Shown here: in pieces, positions 1-10,573 of the stretch
Layout: the number at the start of each line of letters is the position of its first letter
How positions within the stretch are numbered: the first letter of the stretch is position 1
Source of the DNA: a bacterium
GTDB taxonomy: Bacteria > Elusimicrobiota > Elusimicrobia > UBA1565 > UBA9628
Assembly (NCBI GenBank): GCA_021806745.1
Contig: JAJZQS010000008.1
Coordinates: 1-44,726 of the forward strand
DNA length: 44,726 nt
Direction: 5' to 3'
Program-made: the position numbers and the translations under genes
The notes under the pieces: generated by a model
Seen by the model: only the letters and a program-made list of their open reading frames with translations
Database searches by the model: none
What the model was told of the DNA's origin: nothing

Positions 1-484
1 GCCCGCAGGCAGGCCGCGGCGTTGCCGGGAACGACGCCGCCGATCGCAATGATCGGCACGAGCGTCGTCGCGCAGAGCGCGCTCAAGGCCTTGAGCCCGG
101 CCGGCTCCGTTCCCGGATGGGATGCGGAGGTAAAGATCGTTCCGCCCAACAAATAATCCGCCCCAAACGCCGCCGCGCGCCGCGCTTCCTCGACCGAATG
201 GACCGAGAAGCCGCGGAGCCCGGGCGCCGCGCCGCTTCCGCCGTGCAGGCCGTCGGCGCGAGCCTCGCGCGCGACCGACGCGTCCGTGTGGATGATCAGA
301 CGCGCTTTTCCTTGGGTGACGAATCTCAGCCGCTTGGCCGTCTTGAGCAGACTTTCGGGCGAAGCCTCCTTGTCGCGCAGAAGCACGGCGTCCACGCCGC
401 CCGCGACCGCGGCTTCCACGGTCGCCTCAAGCGGCCGCGAATCCTTCCGGGGAGGCTCCGTCACCAGCATCAAGGTCGGCCTCG

Positions 485-488
<4 letters not shown>
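1..488 (-). CDS. thiE: ThiE/TenI-family thiamine phosphate synthase (partial, C-terminus outside window)
   Basis: ThiE joins hydroxymethylpyrimidine-PP to thiazole phosphate to give thiamine phosphate; the related TenI tautomerises the thiazole. The visible 162 residues show the TIM-barrel pattern of the family: LLRDK near residue 37 (ThiE usually QLREK), FSVHS near 93, the phosphate-loop region [12 protein letters not shown] and then PIIAIGGV. The ATG overlaps the thiG stop as ATGA, so it is the last visible gene of the thiC-thiG-thiE operon. The loss of the Gln in the (Q)LREK motif and the HPG loop leave TenI possible; family membership is sure, the exact enzyme less so. The gene runs off the left edge. 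Confidence 0.8.
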
Positions 489-2915
<2,427 letters not shown>

Positions 2916-2928
2916 TCAAAACACGCAA

Positions 2929-2956
2929 GGCCGCGTTCCCGAGCGGAACTGCGGCC
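2929..2956 (-). terminator. Expression-platform hairpin of the thi riboswitch
   Basis: On the minus strand GGCCGC-(A)-GTTCC and GGAAC-GCGGCC pair with one bulged A around a five-base loop. The hairpin is followed by TTGCGTGTTTT and then, 11-13 bases on, by the thiC Shine-Dalgarno. It could act as a weak intrinsic terminator or as a structure that limits ribosome access. It contains CCGCT (plus positions 2942-2946), the same sequence as the 5' strand of riboswitch stem P1, so the P1 3' strand AGCGG could pair with either; this switch is inference. Confidence 0.6.
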
Positions 2957-2988
2957 TCGACGGTGACGAGAGTCTGTCGTTGACGCGC

Positions 2989-3080
2989 CCGCTTTCCTAC
3001 GCCGGTATTATCCGGTTCAGGTTCTGGGTTTGGCGCGGATTCGCGCCTCTCAGCCGGTTCATCACCAGCACACCCAGCGG
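2989..3080 (-). promoter_or_regulatory. TPP riboswitch (THI element) upstream of thiC
   Basis: The minus strand shows the conserved core of the thiamine pyrophosphate aptamer in order: GGGTGTGCTGG, then GGCTGAGAGG (the CUGAGA pyrimidine-sensing loop), then GAACCTGAACCGG and ATAATACCGGCGTAGGAA (the pyrophosphate-sensing arm). Stem P1 forms between CCGCT (3076-3080) and AGCGG (2989-2993). GGCGCG and CGCGCC form the optional P3a hairpin. It sits in the 5' leader of thiC, where TPP binding is known to lower expression in bacteria. Confidence 0.95.
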
Positions 3081-3093
3081 TTGTGACTTGCCT

Positions 3094-3122
3094 AGACTAA
3101 CAGAAGCTAACGGAACTGTCAA
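3094..3122 (-). promoter_or_regulatory. Promoter of the thi operon
   Basis: A perfect TTGACA -35 (plus 3117-3122) is followed after exactly 17 bases by TAGTCT (plus 3094-3099), a weaker -10. Transcription would begin near 3087, just ahead of the riboswitch P1 stem, which supports the assignment. Confidence 0.7.
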
Positions 3123-3360
3123 ATCGGCGCACCGTCTCCGGCGAGAACCCCGCCGCATAGCTCGATGCGTCTGCGGACCTAAACCTGTCCGCTTTTTTCT
3201 CGCGCCGGTCTGCCCTCGTTTACGCATGGCAAGATCGAGCGACCTCCCCGAACTCTTCTCCCAGGCAAGCGATCCGTCGGGTCCGGTCCACATCAACGGA
3301 ATTATGGAATCGGCCGCGATAATTCGCTAAAAATGCGTGGCGCCGATTCCCACGGGGCGC
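3123..3360. other. Intergenic spacer between divergent thi operon and surface-protein gene
   Basis: About 240 bases between two outward-facing promoters. It holds one 34-codon open frame (3226-3330, plus) without a ribosome-binding site or recognisable product. I see no tRNA, terminator hairpin or repeat in it. Confidence 0.5.
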
Positions 3361-3366
3361 TATACT
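3361..3366 (+). promoter_or_regulatory. -10 element for a probable leaderless transcript
   Basis: TATACT is followed by six C residues and then the ATG at 3373. The distance puts the transcription start on the start codon. No clear -35 is seen and no Shine-Dalgarno is present. Confidence 0.65.
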
Positions 3367-3372
3367 CCCCCC

Positions 3373-6300
3373 ATGTCTCGGGGGATGGCGGCGTGGCTTT
3401 GCGCCGCGACGCTGTTTTTGGCGCCGCGCGCGCGCGCCTTGACCCCGGTCGTCGCCTATCCGGTCACCATCACCAACGGCCAGGCTCTGGGCGGAGTATT
3501 TCAGCAGGCGGTGACCTGGAATCCGTCGCTGTTTTCGACCTTCGAGTCCGCCGACCTGGGCAACATCCGCTTCTGCGCCGACTCGGCCTGCGCGACGCCG
3601 CTCAACGCGTGGCTGGAGGGCTGCTCGCCGTCGGCCTGCGCACCCACGGCCAGCACCGCCACGGCCTGGGTGAACCTGCAGAACGCCGTCCCGGCGCAGG
3701 GCGTGGCCCAGATCTACATCGCCTTCATGGACACGAGCGTCGACTTCGACGCCAACTATTGGGGCGAGTCCATCGACATCGCGCCCGGCTTCGACAACGG
3801 CTCGCTCGTCTTCACCTACTACAACAACGGTCAGGACATCTCCAACTTCACTTTGGCCAACGGCGGCGCGCTGGGCACCACGGTGATGACCAACCCCCTG
3901 GGCGTGTCGACCAATGTGATCACCCTGACCGGCTCCGGCGTCACCACCAACTCCCAGGAGACCGTGGCCTGGTACAACAACGCGGTCTCCAGCGACGACA
4001 TGGTCGTGGAGGGCTGGATCAACATCGGCCCCACCAACAACGCCGGGGTCTACAACCAGAACTGCATGTTCGCCTACCGCGGCGCCAGCGCCTCGCCGAC
4101 TTCTCTCACCAACTACATCGTGGGCATCGGCTGGTCGGGAACTTTCCTTGGCATCGCCTACGAAAACGGCACGACCAACACCTACCTGGGTACCGGCGGC
4201 GGCACGCGCCAGAACGGCTGGTTCTGGTCCTACACCACCTTGGCCGGCACCGCGATGACGGCCAGCGTGTGGAACCAGCCTCCGGAACTGGGCGGCGTGC
4301 AGGCCTCCACCATCACCGTCTCCAACAACCAGATCACCACCAACAGCCCCTACCTGGGCATGGCCAACTGGGCGGGCTCCAACACGCCGTCCTATTTCTA
4401 TCAGTGGCGCGCGCGTCGGTTTCCCCCGGCGGGCGTGCTGCCCACGGCCATCGTCAATGTGCCTCCTCAAAACTGTCAGGGCGTGATCGTCTCCAACCCG
4501 AACCCGACGCAGGCCACGCCGGTCCCTTTCGAGCAATCGCTGACCTTGTACCCGACCACCTACGCCACGCTGGAAAACTCCAATCTCGGCAACGTCCGCT
4601 TCTGCGCCGACTCCAACTGCACCCAGCCGCTGTTCGCGTGGCTGGAAGGCTGCGGGGCGGGAAACGCCGGCTGCACGCCGGCCTCCGGCGCCGCCCAGGT
4701 CTGGGTAAAGCTGACCTCCTCGATCCCCGCCAACGGCACGCAGACCATCTACCAATGCTTCGTGTCCACCAGCCAGACGTTCGACGGAATCTATTGGGGC
4801 CAGTCCACCGACATCGCCGCCGGTCACGACAACGGAAGCTACGTGTTCCCGTTCTACACCAACGGCCAATCGCTGAGCGGATTTTCCCCCGTCGTCAATG
4901 GCGGCGGAGTGACCACGGTCGCCGCCACCAACCCCTACGGAACGAACACGAACCTGATCCAATTGAGTTCCAAGAAGATCTCCAATACCTCCACTGCCCA
5001 CACCGTCGTCTGGACCTCCAGCGGAGTGCTCGGCGACAACATGGTTCTGGAAGGCTGGGTCAACCGCAACACCAGCAACTCCGCCATGCTCTCCGCGCGC
5101 GGCGCCAACGACACGACCCTGACCGACTATCTGCTCGGCGAGCGCTTCAACGGAAAAGCCGCCTCCATCGTTTACGAAAACGCCAATGCCGGGAACATAC
5201 TCTCTTCCGTCGGCAGCAATTTGGGCGCGGGTTGGTATTGGACCGAGGGCGTGATCAGCGGCACGGCGCTGAGCGAAGCGATCTACTCCCAACAGCCCGA
5301 GTTCGGCGGAACTCAGACCGCCACCGCGACCGCCACCGACGCCTCCATCTCCAACGCCAACACCTATGTGGGAATGGCCAACCGCGACAACATCAACGGG
5401 GTCTCGGAATTCTACGAGTGGCGCGTGCGCCACTATTTCCCGGGCGGCACGGGCACCGTCATCGACTCCACCGCGCCCACGACGGTGACCGACCTTGGCG
5501 CCGGGTCTCCCAGTTCGTCGACGGTGCTTTTGACCTGGAGCGCCCCCTCCGACGCCAACTACAACCCGCTCTCGGGCCAGTACGCGATCCAGTACGCGTC
5601 CTACACGGCGGGCGTGGTGTGGTCCACCGCGAACGCTCAAGTGCTGATCTCCACGTCGGGCGTCAGCCCCGGCGCCGCGCAGGGCGCGGTCGTCGGCGGA
5701 CTTCTGTCCAATACCACCTACTTCTTCTACCTGTGGACCCAGGATTCGGGACTGGTCTGGTCGGCGATCTCCAACGGCGCCACCTCTCAAACTTTAGCCG
5801 CCCCCGTCTCCGCCGCCAGCGGCGTGCCGCTGTCGGTGAGCACCTCGGGCGTGGTCGCCGTCGGCTGGACCGCCCTTCCCGCCTCGCCGCAATCGTCCGC
5901 CTGCGAGGGCTATGTCCTCCAGGAATCAAGCACCGACTTCAACGGCGGAACCATCGTCTCGTCTTCCACCCCGAACGGACTGGCCTCGCAACTGACTCTG
6001 TCCGGCCTCAACACGGGGGCAACCATGTACTTCCGCCTGGCCACGCTCAACTGGAGCGCCTCGCCCGACACGGTCACGCTGACGCCCGTCGACCTCCAGG
6101 TCTCGCCCTCCACCGGCCTCATCGTCATGGGCCTGGACGCGACCGTGGCCTTTTCCACCGTCTCGGTCAGTTCCATTGTGGTGACCAATGTCGGCAACTA
6201 TCCTCTGACCTTGATGGTCTCCGGCTCCACGGCCACCGCCGGCTCGCCGTGGGTGCTGGCCATCTCCTCGGGCATCGAGCAGCCGGTCTTGCAGGGCGAG

Positions 6301-6525
6301 TGGAACTCGACCCAGCCCACCCCCGCGAGCTTTACCACCGCCATCACGAGCGCTCCCGTCGCCTCCGGCGCGCTCGGTGGCGCCTACGCCGGCGGCCAGA
6401 GCGGCAAGGCTCTGGCTCCCGGCGCCAGCGTCACGATGTGGTTCCAGTTCTGGGCGCCGAAATCCACCGTCGCCGCCAACGTCCAAGAAGCGCTCCAAGT
6501 GCTCTTCCAGTCCGTCTACCCATGA
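3373..6525 (+). CDS. Large secreted surface protein: two DUF2341/lectin-like repeats plus fibronectin type III domains
   Basis: A 1050-residue protein with an N-terminal signal peptide (hydrophobic AAWLCAATLFLA ending near ARA). Two tandem units of about 343 residues follow, at about 29-371 and 372-705. Each starts with a DUF2341-like part (LGN-I/V-RFCADS, WLEGC, then VWVKL or AWVNL) and continues into a concanavalin-like beta-sandwich. Fibronectin type III-like domains occupy about 705-800 (TVTDLGAGSPSSSTVLLTWS) and 805-905. The last 140 residues form a Ser/Thr/Gly-rich beta domain with no sortase signal or membrane anchor. DUF2341 is known from secreted, often sugar-binding or adhesive, proteins; function here is inference. 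Start MSRGM is chosen for its place behind the -10; MAAWLC four codons later is possible. Confidence 0.85.
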   Translation: MSRGMAAWLCAATLFLAPRARALTPVVAYPVTITNGQALGGVFQQAVTWNPSLFSTFESADLGNIRFCADSACATPLNAWLEGCSPSACAPTASTATAWVNLQNAVPAQGVAQIYIAFMDTSVDFDANYWGESIDIAPGFDNGSLVFTYYNNGQDISNFTLANGGALGTTVMTNPLGVSTNVITLTGSGVTTNSQETVAWYNNAVSSDDMVVEGWINIGPTNNAGVYNQNCMFAYRGASASPTSLTNYIVGIGWSGTFLGIAYENGTTNTYLGTGGGTRQNGWFWSYTTLAGTAMTASVWNQPPELGGVQASTITVSNNQITTNSPYLGMANWAGSNTPSYFYQWRARRFPPAGVLPTAIVNVPPQNCQGVIVSNPNPTQATPVPFEQSLTLYPTTYATLENSNLGNVRFCADSNCTQPLFAWLEGCGAGNAGCTPASGAAQVWVKLTSSIPANGTQTIYQCFVSTSQTFDGIYWGQSTDIAAGHDNGSYVFPFYTNGQSLSGFSPVVNGGGVTTVAATNPYGTNTNLIQLSSKKISNTSTAHTVVWTSSGVLGDNMVLEGWVNRNTSNSAMLSARGANDTTLTDYLLGERFNGKAASIVYENANAGNILSSVGSNLGAGWYWTEGVISGTALSEAIYSQQPEFGGTQTATATATDASISNANTYVGMANRDNINGVSEFYEWRVRHYFPGGTGTVIDSTAPTTVTDLGAGSPSSSTVLLTWSAPSDANYNPLSGQYAIQYASYTAGVVWSTANAQVLISTSGVSPGAAQGAVVGGLLSNTTYFFYLWTQDSGLVWSAISNGATSQTLAAPVSAASGVPLSVSTSGVVAVGWTALPASPQSSACEGYVLQESSTDFNGGTIVSSSTPNGLASQLTLSGLNTGATMYFRLATLNWSASPDTVTLTPVDLQVSPSTGLIVMGLDATVAFSTVSVSSIVVTNVGNYPLTLMVSGSTATAGSPWVLAISSGIEQPVLQGEWNSTQPTPASFTTAITSAPVASGALGGAYAGGQSGKALAPGASVTMWFQFWAPKSTVAANVQEALQVLFQSVYP
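3457..5500 (+). repeat. Tandem 343-residue protein repeat (two units)
   Basis: The segment encoding LGNIRFCADSACATPLNAWLEGC-like sequence at about 3556 recurs as LGNVRFCADSNCTQPLFAWLEGC-like sequence at about 4585, an offset of 1029 bases or 343 codons. Similarity continues through the YWG-S-DIA-G-DNGS and QPPE/QQPE-GG blocks to YQWRARRFPP / YEWRVRHYFP. The two copies have diverged, so the duplication is old. Confidence 0.8.
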
Positions 6526-6565
6526 ACCACTCACTGTTCTTGCCGAGCATTCCCACGGCGGCTTC

Positions 6566-7111
6566 ATGACCGACGCCTCCGGGTCCGAATTCCTCGAACT
6601 TGAGGAGAACGTCCAGATCGACGGCCGCAGTTGGCTGCGGATTCCGCTACAGGTGGCGTTAGCGGCCGTGACGATCGTTTTGACGGCGGCCGGGCTCTTC
6701 TACGCGAATTGCCCGGCGGGCCTCGCGGGCCCGGTCGTATTCGTCGTCGGCGTCGTCGCCTCCTACACAGCCGTGCAACGATTGATCCCCATGCGCGCCG
6801 CGCGCAAGGTTCTGCTGAGCCGAGACGAGGTCAGGTTGATTTCGCCCGACGGCTCCCTGCGGAGTCGGCCGAACAGGGCCGCGAAGGCCCTGGATACCAG
6901 AAATCCCAACGATCTGAGGGTCGCGCTCGACGGGCAAGAACTCGTCTTGCCGCTCTACGCGTCCATTCGCAAGGAACAGTGGGAGCGCATGCGCCGAGAA
7001 TTAGGGAGGACTTCCGGATTTTTCGCGCTTGCCGTTAAGGACGAGAGCATCGTACTCACGGATCCGCACTTTGGATCGGTCATCGCGTTCCCGGATCGCG
7101 CCGGGAGTTGA
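6566..7111 (+). CDS. Small membrane protein of unknown function
   Basis: A 181-residue product that I do not recognise. An acidic N-terminal stretch of about 28 residues is followed by two adjacent hydrophobic segments at about 32-49 and 53-72 (VALAAVTIVLTAAGLFY and PVVFVVGVVASYTAV). A soluble, basic C-terminal domain of about 105 residues follows. The layout, two helices then a cytoplasmic domain with strand-like patches (KVLLSRDEVRLIS, LVLPLYAS), resembles PH-like membrane proteins, but no motif proves it. The ATG at 6566 is the first that puts the two helices near the N-terminus. It begins 40 bases after the surface-protein gene, with no promoter of its own that I can see, so co-transcription is likely. 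Confidence 0.7.
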   Translation: MTDASGSEFLELEENVQIDGRSWLRIPLQVALAAVTIVLTAAGLFYANCPAGLAGPVVFVVGVVASYTAVQRLIPMRAARKVLLSRDEVRLISPDGSLRSRPNRAAKALDTRNPNDLRVALDGQELVLPLYASIRKEQWERMRRELGRTSGFFALAVKDESIVLTDPHFGSVIAFPDRAGS

Positions 7112-7148
7112 TCCGGCCGCGAACCCTTTGGCCGGTGCCCGCGCTTGA

Positions 7149-7154
7149 TATAAT
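7149..7154 (+). promoter_or_regulatory. -10 element for a probable leaderless GTG-start transcript
   Basis: A perfect TATAAT is followed by six bases and the GTG at 7161. A TTGGCC 15 bases upstream is only a weak -35 candidate. No Shine-Dalgarno lies between. Confidence 0.7.
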
Positions 7155-7160
7155 CGCGCG

Positions 7161-8501
7161 GTGTCCTACGACCTGCTCATCGTCGGCGGCGGCGTGACCG
7201 GCGCGGGCGCCGCGCGCGACGCCGCGTTGCGCGGCCTTAAAGTGGCGCTCGTCGAGCGCGGCGAGCCCGGGGGTGCGACCACCGCCGCCTCCACGCACCT
7301 CATCCACGGCGGCGTGCGCTACCTGCTCTACGACCGCCTGACCACCCACGCCACCTGCTGGGACTCCGGCCACATCGTGCGCACCGCCGGAGACCTGCTG
7401 CGCCGCCTGCCCATCGTCTGGCCGGTCTACCGTGGGCACTCGCGGGGACTTGAGACCGTCGAGACCCTGCTCGAGGAATACGACCGCTTCCAGCCGATGA
7501 AATACGGCCGCGCCCACCTGCGCCTGACGCCCGAGGCCTGCGCTCGGATCGTGCCGGGCTTGTCCACGCAAGGACTTCTCGGCGGACTCGCCTTCGACGA
7601 GTGGTGGGTGGACGCCAAAGCCCTGGCCGAACGAACGCTCGACTCCGCGCGCCGAGCCGGCGCGCAAGCCTTCGTCGGCGAAAACGCCGACGAGTTGCTG
7701 CGCGAGGGCGCACGCGTGGTCGGTGCGCGCGCAGGCGGGCGGCAACTGCGCGCCAGGATCACGCTCAACGCCGCCGGACCCTGGGCGGGACGCGTCGCGC
7801 GCCTGGCCGGCGCCGAGGTCCCGCTACGCCTGATGAAGGGCACGCACCTGATCTGGAAGGATCCCGCGCTGACTCCGGTGGGCCTATTGCTTGAGGCCGT
7901 CGACCGCGGCCGCTACGTCTTCGTCGTCCCCTCGCCGCTTGGCACCTGGGTGGGCCCCACCGACTTGCCCGGCCCCGACGATCCCGATCTCGCGCGCACC
8001 GCGCCCGAGGAGATCGATTATCTCGACCGCTCCGTGCGCCGCTATTTTCCCGCCTGGCCCAAGCCCCACGACGCGACGATCGTCGGCTCTCGCCCTCTGC
8101 TCGGACAACCCGGCGCGGAAAAGCTGCTGTCGCGCGACTTCGAGGTGTTCGACCACGAAAACCGGGACGGAGTGCCCGGACTCATCACCGTGGCCGGCGG
8201 AAAAATGTCCGACTATCGCGTGATGGCCGAGGCCGCCGTCGACGCCGCGTGCGCGCGCTTGGGCCTGACCGCGCGCTCGACGACCGCGCAAACCACGCTC
8301 GACGGACTTCCGGTGGGCTCCATCCCGGACTGGCCCAAGCCCTCCGCCGCGCTGAAGCATTTCCTGCGCGAGCGCCCGCGCCTGCGCGAACTGCACGCGC
8401 TCGCGCATCTGGGCGCCGCGTTCGCGGGCCATCTCGCGCGGCGCGCGCGCGGCGCGAGCGCCGCGGCCGACGCGGACGAGTTCCGCCGCCGCTACGCCTG
8501 A
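7161..8501 (+). CDS. glpD: Glycerol-3-phosphate dehydrogenase-type FAD oxidoreductase (GlpD family)
   Basis: GlpD oxidises sn-glycerol-3-phosphate to dihydroxyacetone phosphate at the inner membrane and passes electrons to quinone through FAD. The 446-residue product starts with the FAD-binding Rossmann motif GGGVTGAGAARDAALRG (about 8-24) and VALVERGEPGGATT. The family-specific STHLIHGGVRYL follows. Further hallmarks are NAAGPWAG near 210, MKGTHL near 235, and the late FAD contact TVAGGKMSDYR near 345. It is shorter than E. coli GlpD (about 500 residues) because the C-terminal helical domain is abbreviated. A GTG start at 7161 directly behind a -10 gives the correct N-terminus. A related 2-hydroxyacid oxidase role cannot be excluded. 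Confidence 0.82.
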   Translation: MSYDLLIVGGGVTGAGAARDAALRGLKVALVERGEPGGATTAASTHLIHGGVRYLLYDRLTTHATCWDSGHIVRTAGDLLRRLPIVWPVYRGHSRGLETVETLLEEYDRFQPMKYGRAHLRLTPEACARIVPGLSTQGLLGGLAFDEWWVDAKALAERTLDSARRAGAQAFVGENADELLREGARVVGARAGGRQLRARITLNAAGPWAGRVARLAGAEVPLRLMKGTHLIWKDPALTPVGLLLEAVDRGRYVFVVPSPLGTWVGPTDLPGPDDPDLARTAPEEIDYLDRSVRRYFPAWPKPHDATIVGSRPLLGQPGAEKLLSRDFEVFDHENRDGVPGLITVAGGKMSDYRVMAEAAVDAACARLGLTARSTTAQTTLDGLPVGSIPDWPKPSAALKHFLRERPRLRELHALAHLGAAFAGHLARRARGASAAADADEFRRRYA

Positions 8502-8536
8502 GCGCCTCGGCCCTGGCGCGGCGCGAAAGTCCGACC

Positions 8537-8542
8537 TATACT
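8537..8542 (+). promoter_or_regulatory. -10 element for a probable leaderless transcript
   Basis: TATACT lies six bases before the ATG at 8549 and 36 bases after the upstream gene ends. No Shine-Dalgarno is present. Confidence 0.65.
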
Positions 8543-8548
8543 GTCGCC

Positions 8549-10573
8549 ATGCCCCTCCGGCGAGCGATCGCCGCCCTTGTCGTCTGCTTGGCCGCCGCGT
8601 CGGCGCGCGGCGCAGGCTTCGGCGCCATCCCGATGGGAAAATGCGTCGGCGCCTCTCCTGCGGCGCCCTTGCCCGAGGGGCCCGCGCTCGATCTGAGTGC
8701 CGAACCGCAGTCCGGGGAAATCCGCGAACGCTTGAAAGCCGCGGGCTTTAGCGTCTCCTCCGACGGACGCCGCGCCCTCGATGCCCAGGGACGACCGCTG
8801 ACCGCCGCGTACCTGCGCTGGCTGGAGTCTCCGGCCGATTTCTCGACGCTGCACCCGCCGCAATCCTTGTGGGCCGCGCTGCAGGGCGCGGGCTATCGCC
8901 TCGATGAATCCGACTGCCGCCTGTCCAAGATCGACGGCGGCGCCCTGAGCAACTGGCAATACCTGTCGGCCGGCCGGTCGGACTCCGGCGGGACCCAACT
9001 CACCGCGCTCGAGACGCTTCTGGCTTCTCTCGACGCTCTGCCCCCGAGCGCACCCGTGCCTCCCAGGATTCTGGCCCGCATGAAGGAGCTCGAAAAAGCC
9101 GGCTCGGCGCTGCCGCCGAGCGTGCTCGCAGACCTCGCGGCCAAAGGCGCCACGGCGGGCCAAGTGGCCGGCGACGCCAGAGTTCTCTACCAACGCCAGT
9201 CGGCCGAATTCGACGGCGCCTTGACCCTGGGAGCGCTCGCGAAAAGCGACGCGGCCGGCGTCGTTTGGAGCCCCGGCCCCGCGGGCAAGCCGGGGCCGAT
9301 CACATCCGCTCAGGCCAAGCTCGGCTCCCTCCTCGCCTCCGACGTCGTCGCGGCTCTCTCGCGCTCGCAGACCGGCCGACGACTCCTGAGCCATTTCCGC
9401 GGAAAAGACGGAAGCCTGAAGCTGCCGCAGTTTCTCGTGATCAAGACCAACCAGCGCCCGGACACCCCGGGACAATACGGCGCCTATTTCTCGTCCGACG
9501 AGGACACGATGGTGCTCAACCATTGGCAGGCCGAAGACAGCCTCCTCGAGCACATGACTCTCGCGGAAAAAAAACGGTTCGCCGACCGTCTCTCGGACCC
9601 CGACGCCCTCGGCCGCTATCTTGAAGCCCACCCGCCCGAGCGCGCACGGGTCATCGGAGACATCGACGAAATCTTCTACCACGAACTCGTGCACGCCTGG
9701 CAGGACCGCCGCAGCCGCCTGGACGTGGCGATGAACGCCGGCATCATCCCCGGCTACAATCCGCTTGAAAAGGAATACGAGGCCTATCGCGACCAGATGC
9801 GCTACGACTTCGACAAATCCCGCGCGAAACCGGACGCCGCGGCCGACTCCGGCTATGTGCGCGGCTACTGCGGGTTCCCCCTCTTGAAAAGCTACGGCGA
9901 ATTCACGACGGTCATCGAGCGCAGCTACATGAGCTCGTTCGTGGGCATGCTCCCGCTCCAGGACATCGCCTTCATCCAGAAGGAACGAGAGCGCGCGTCC
10001 ATGCCCCGGATCGGCGACGGGCTCTACCGCGACGCCGTCCAATCGCTGAAGATGGTCGGACTCTGGCGCGGCGACTCCGTGCTCCACCAGGCGATCACCG
10101 ACGCGAGAGCGCGCGCGAACGCGTTTCGCGCCGGGGATTTGCCCGCGATGCGAGCGCGGGCGCTCGGCCCCCTGCCGACGGCCTACGAAGGCGAGGGGCA
10201 CTTCGATTGGGCCATCGACTTCATCGGCGCGGTCTCGCCCACAAACCCCGGAGTCAAGACGGCCGTCCAGAACTGGGCTCGCGCCGCCAAGCCGTCTTGG
10301 ACGAAGCTCGACGGCGAGCACTTGTTCGAGCAGACTTCCGCGATCAAGAGCTACATGAAATACGCGAGCCTAGGCATCCTTGCGCCTGACGCCGCGGTCC
10401 GCGCCGAATACGCCCGCGGCGTCCACGACTACATCGACGCGATCCTCCAGGACAAATCCGCCGGCCCCGCGCAGAAGAAGGTCTGGGCCGCCGAGGCCGT
10501 CGGCCTCGGCGCGTTCCTGCCCAAAGACGATCCTTGGCTGCGAAAAATCGCTCCGCCGGACCCGCCGAGATGA
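8549..10573 (+). CDS. Secreted protein with an HExxH zinc-protease-like motif
   Basis: A 674-residue protein with a signal peptide (MPLRRAIAALVVCLAAASARGA). The N-terminal 300 residues are Ala/Leu-rich and not recognised. At 378-382 it reads HELVH within DEIFYHELVHAWQDRR, the HExxH zinc-binding and catalytic motif of gluzincin/zincin peptidases. E411 in EYEAYRDQ, 29 residues after the second His, is a plausible third ligand. The C-terminal 200 residues look helical. No known family was recognised, so metallopeptidase activity is inferred from the motif alone. The long upstream extension of the frame into glpD is rejected because the -10 sits just before 8549. Its stop overlaps the following lipoprotein start as ATGA. 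Confidence 0.75.
   Translation: MPLRRAIAALVVCLAAASARGAGFGAIPMGKCVGASPAAPLPEGPALDLSAEPQSGEIRERLKAAGFSVSSDGRRALDAQGRPLTAAYLRWLESPADFSTLHPPQSLWAALQGAGYRLDESDCRLSKIDGGALSNWQYLSAGRSDSGGTQLTALETLLASLDALPPSAPVPPRILARMKELEKAGSALPPSVLADLAAKGATAGQVAGDARVLYQRQSAEFDGALTLGALAKSDAAGVVWSPGPAGKPGPITSAQAKLGSLLASDVVAALSRSQTGRRLLSHFRGKDGSLKLPQFLVIKTNQRPDTPGQYGAYFSSDEDTMVLNHWQAEDSLLEHMTLAEKKRFADRLSDPDALGRYLEAHPPERARVIGDIDEIFYHELVHAWQDRRSRLDVAMNAGIIPGYNPLEKEYEAYRDQMRYDFDKSRAKPDAAADSGYVRGYCGFPLLKSYGEFTTVIERSYMSSFVGMLPLQDIAFIQKERERASMPRIGDGLYRDAVQSLKMVGLWRGDSVLHQAITDARARANAFRAGDLPAMRARALGPLPTAYEGEGHFDWAIDFIGAVSPTNPGVKTAVQNWARAAKPSWTKLDGEHLFEQTSAIKSYMKYASLGILAPDAAVRAEYARGVHDYIDAILQDKSAGPAQKKVWAAEAVGLGAFLPKDDPWLRKIAPPDPPR

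Noticed and set aside
3226-3330. 34-codon ORF (MARSSDLPELFS...) in the thi/surface-protein spacer
   Set aside because: No ribosome-binding site and no correctly placed -10. It has no recognisable product, and ORFs of this size are expected by chance.
3220-6569. Long open frames of 856 (minus) and 1078 (plus, other frame) codons over the surface-protein gene
   Set aside because: They give Arg/Gly/His-rich, non-protein-like translations. The frame with signal peptide, DUF2341 repeats and FN3 domains is the real one; the others come from GC-rich codon bias.
8249-8548. N-terminal extension of the HExxH protein frame into the glpD gene
   Set aside because: The extension translates to Arg/Ala-rich sequence, overlaps glpD out of frame, and lies upstream of the -10 box and signal peptide.
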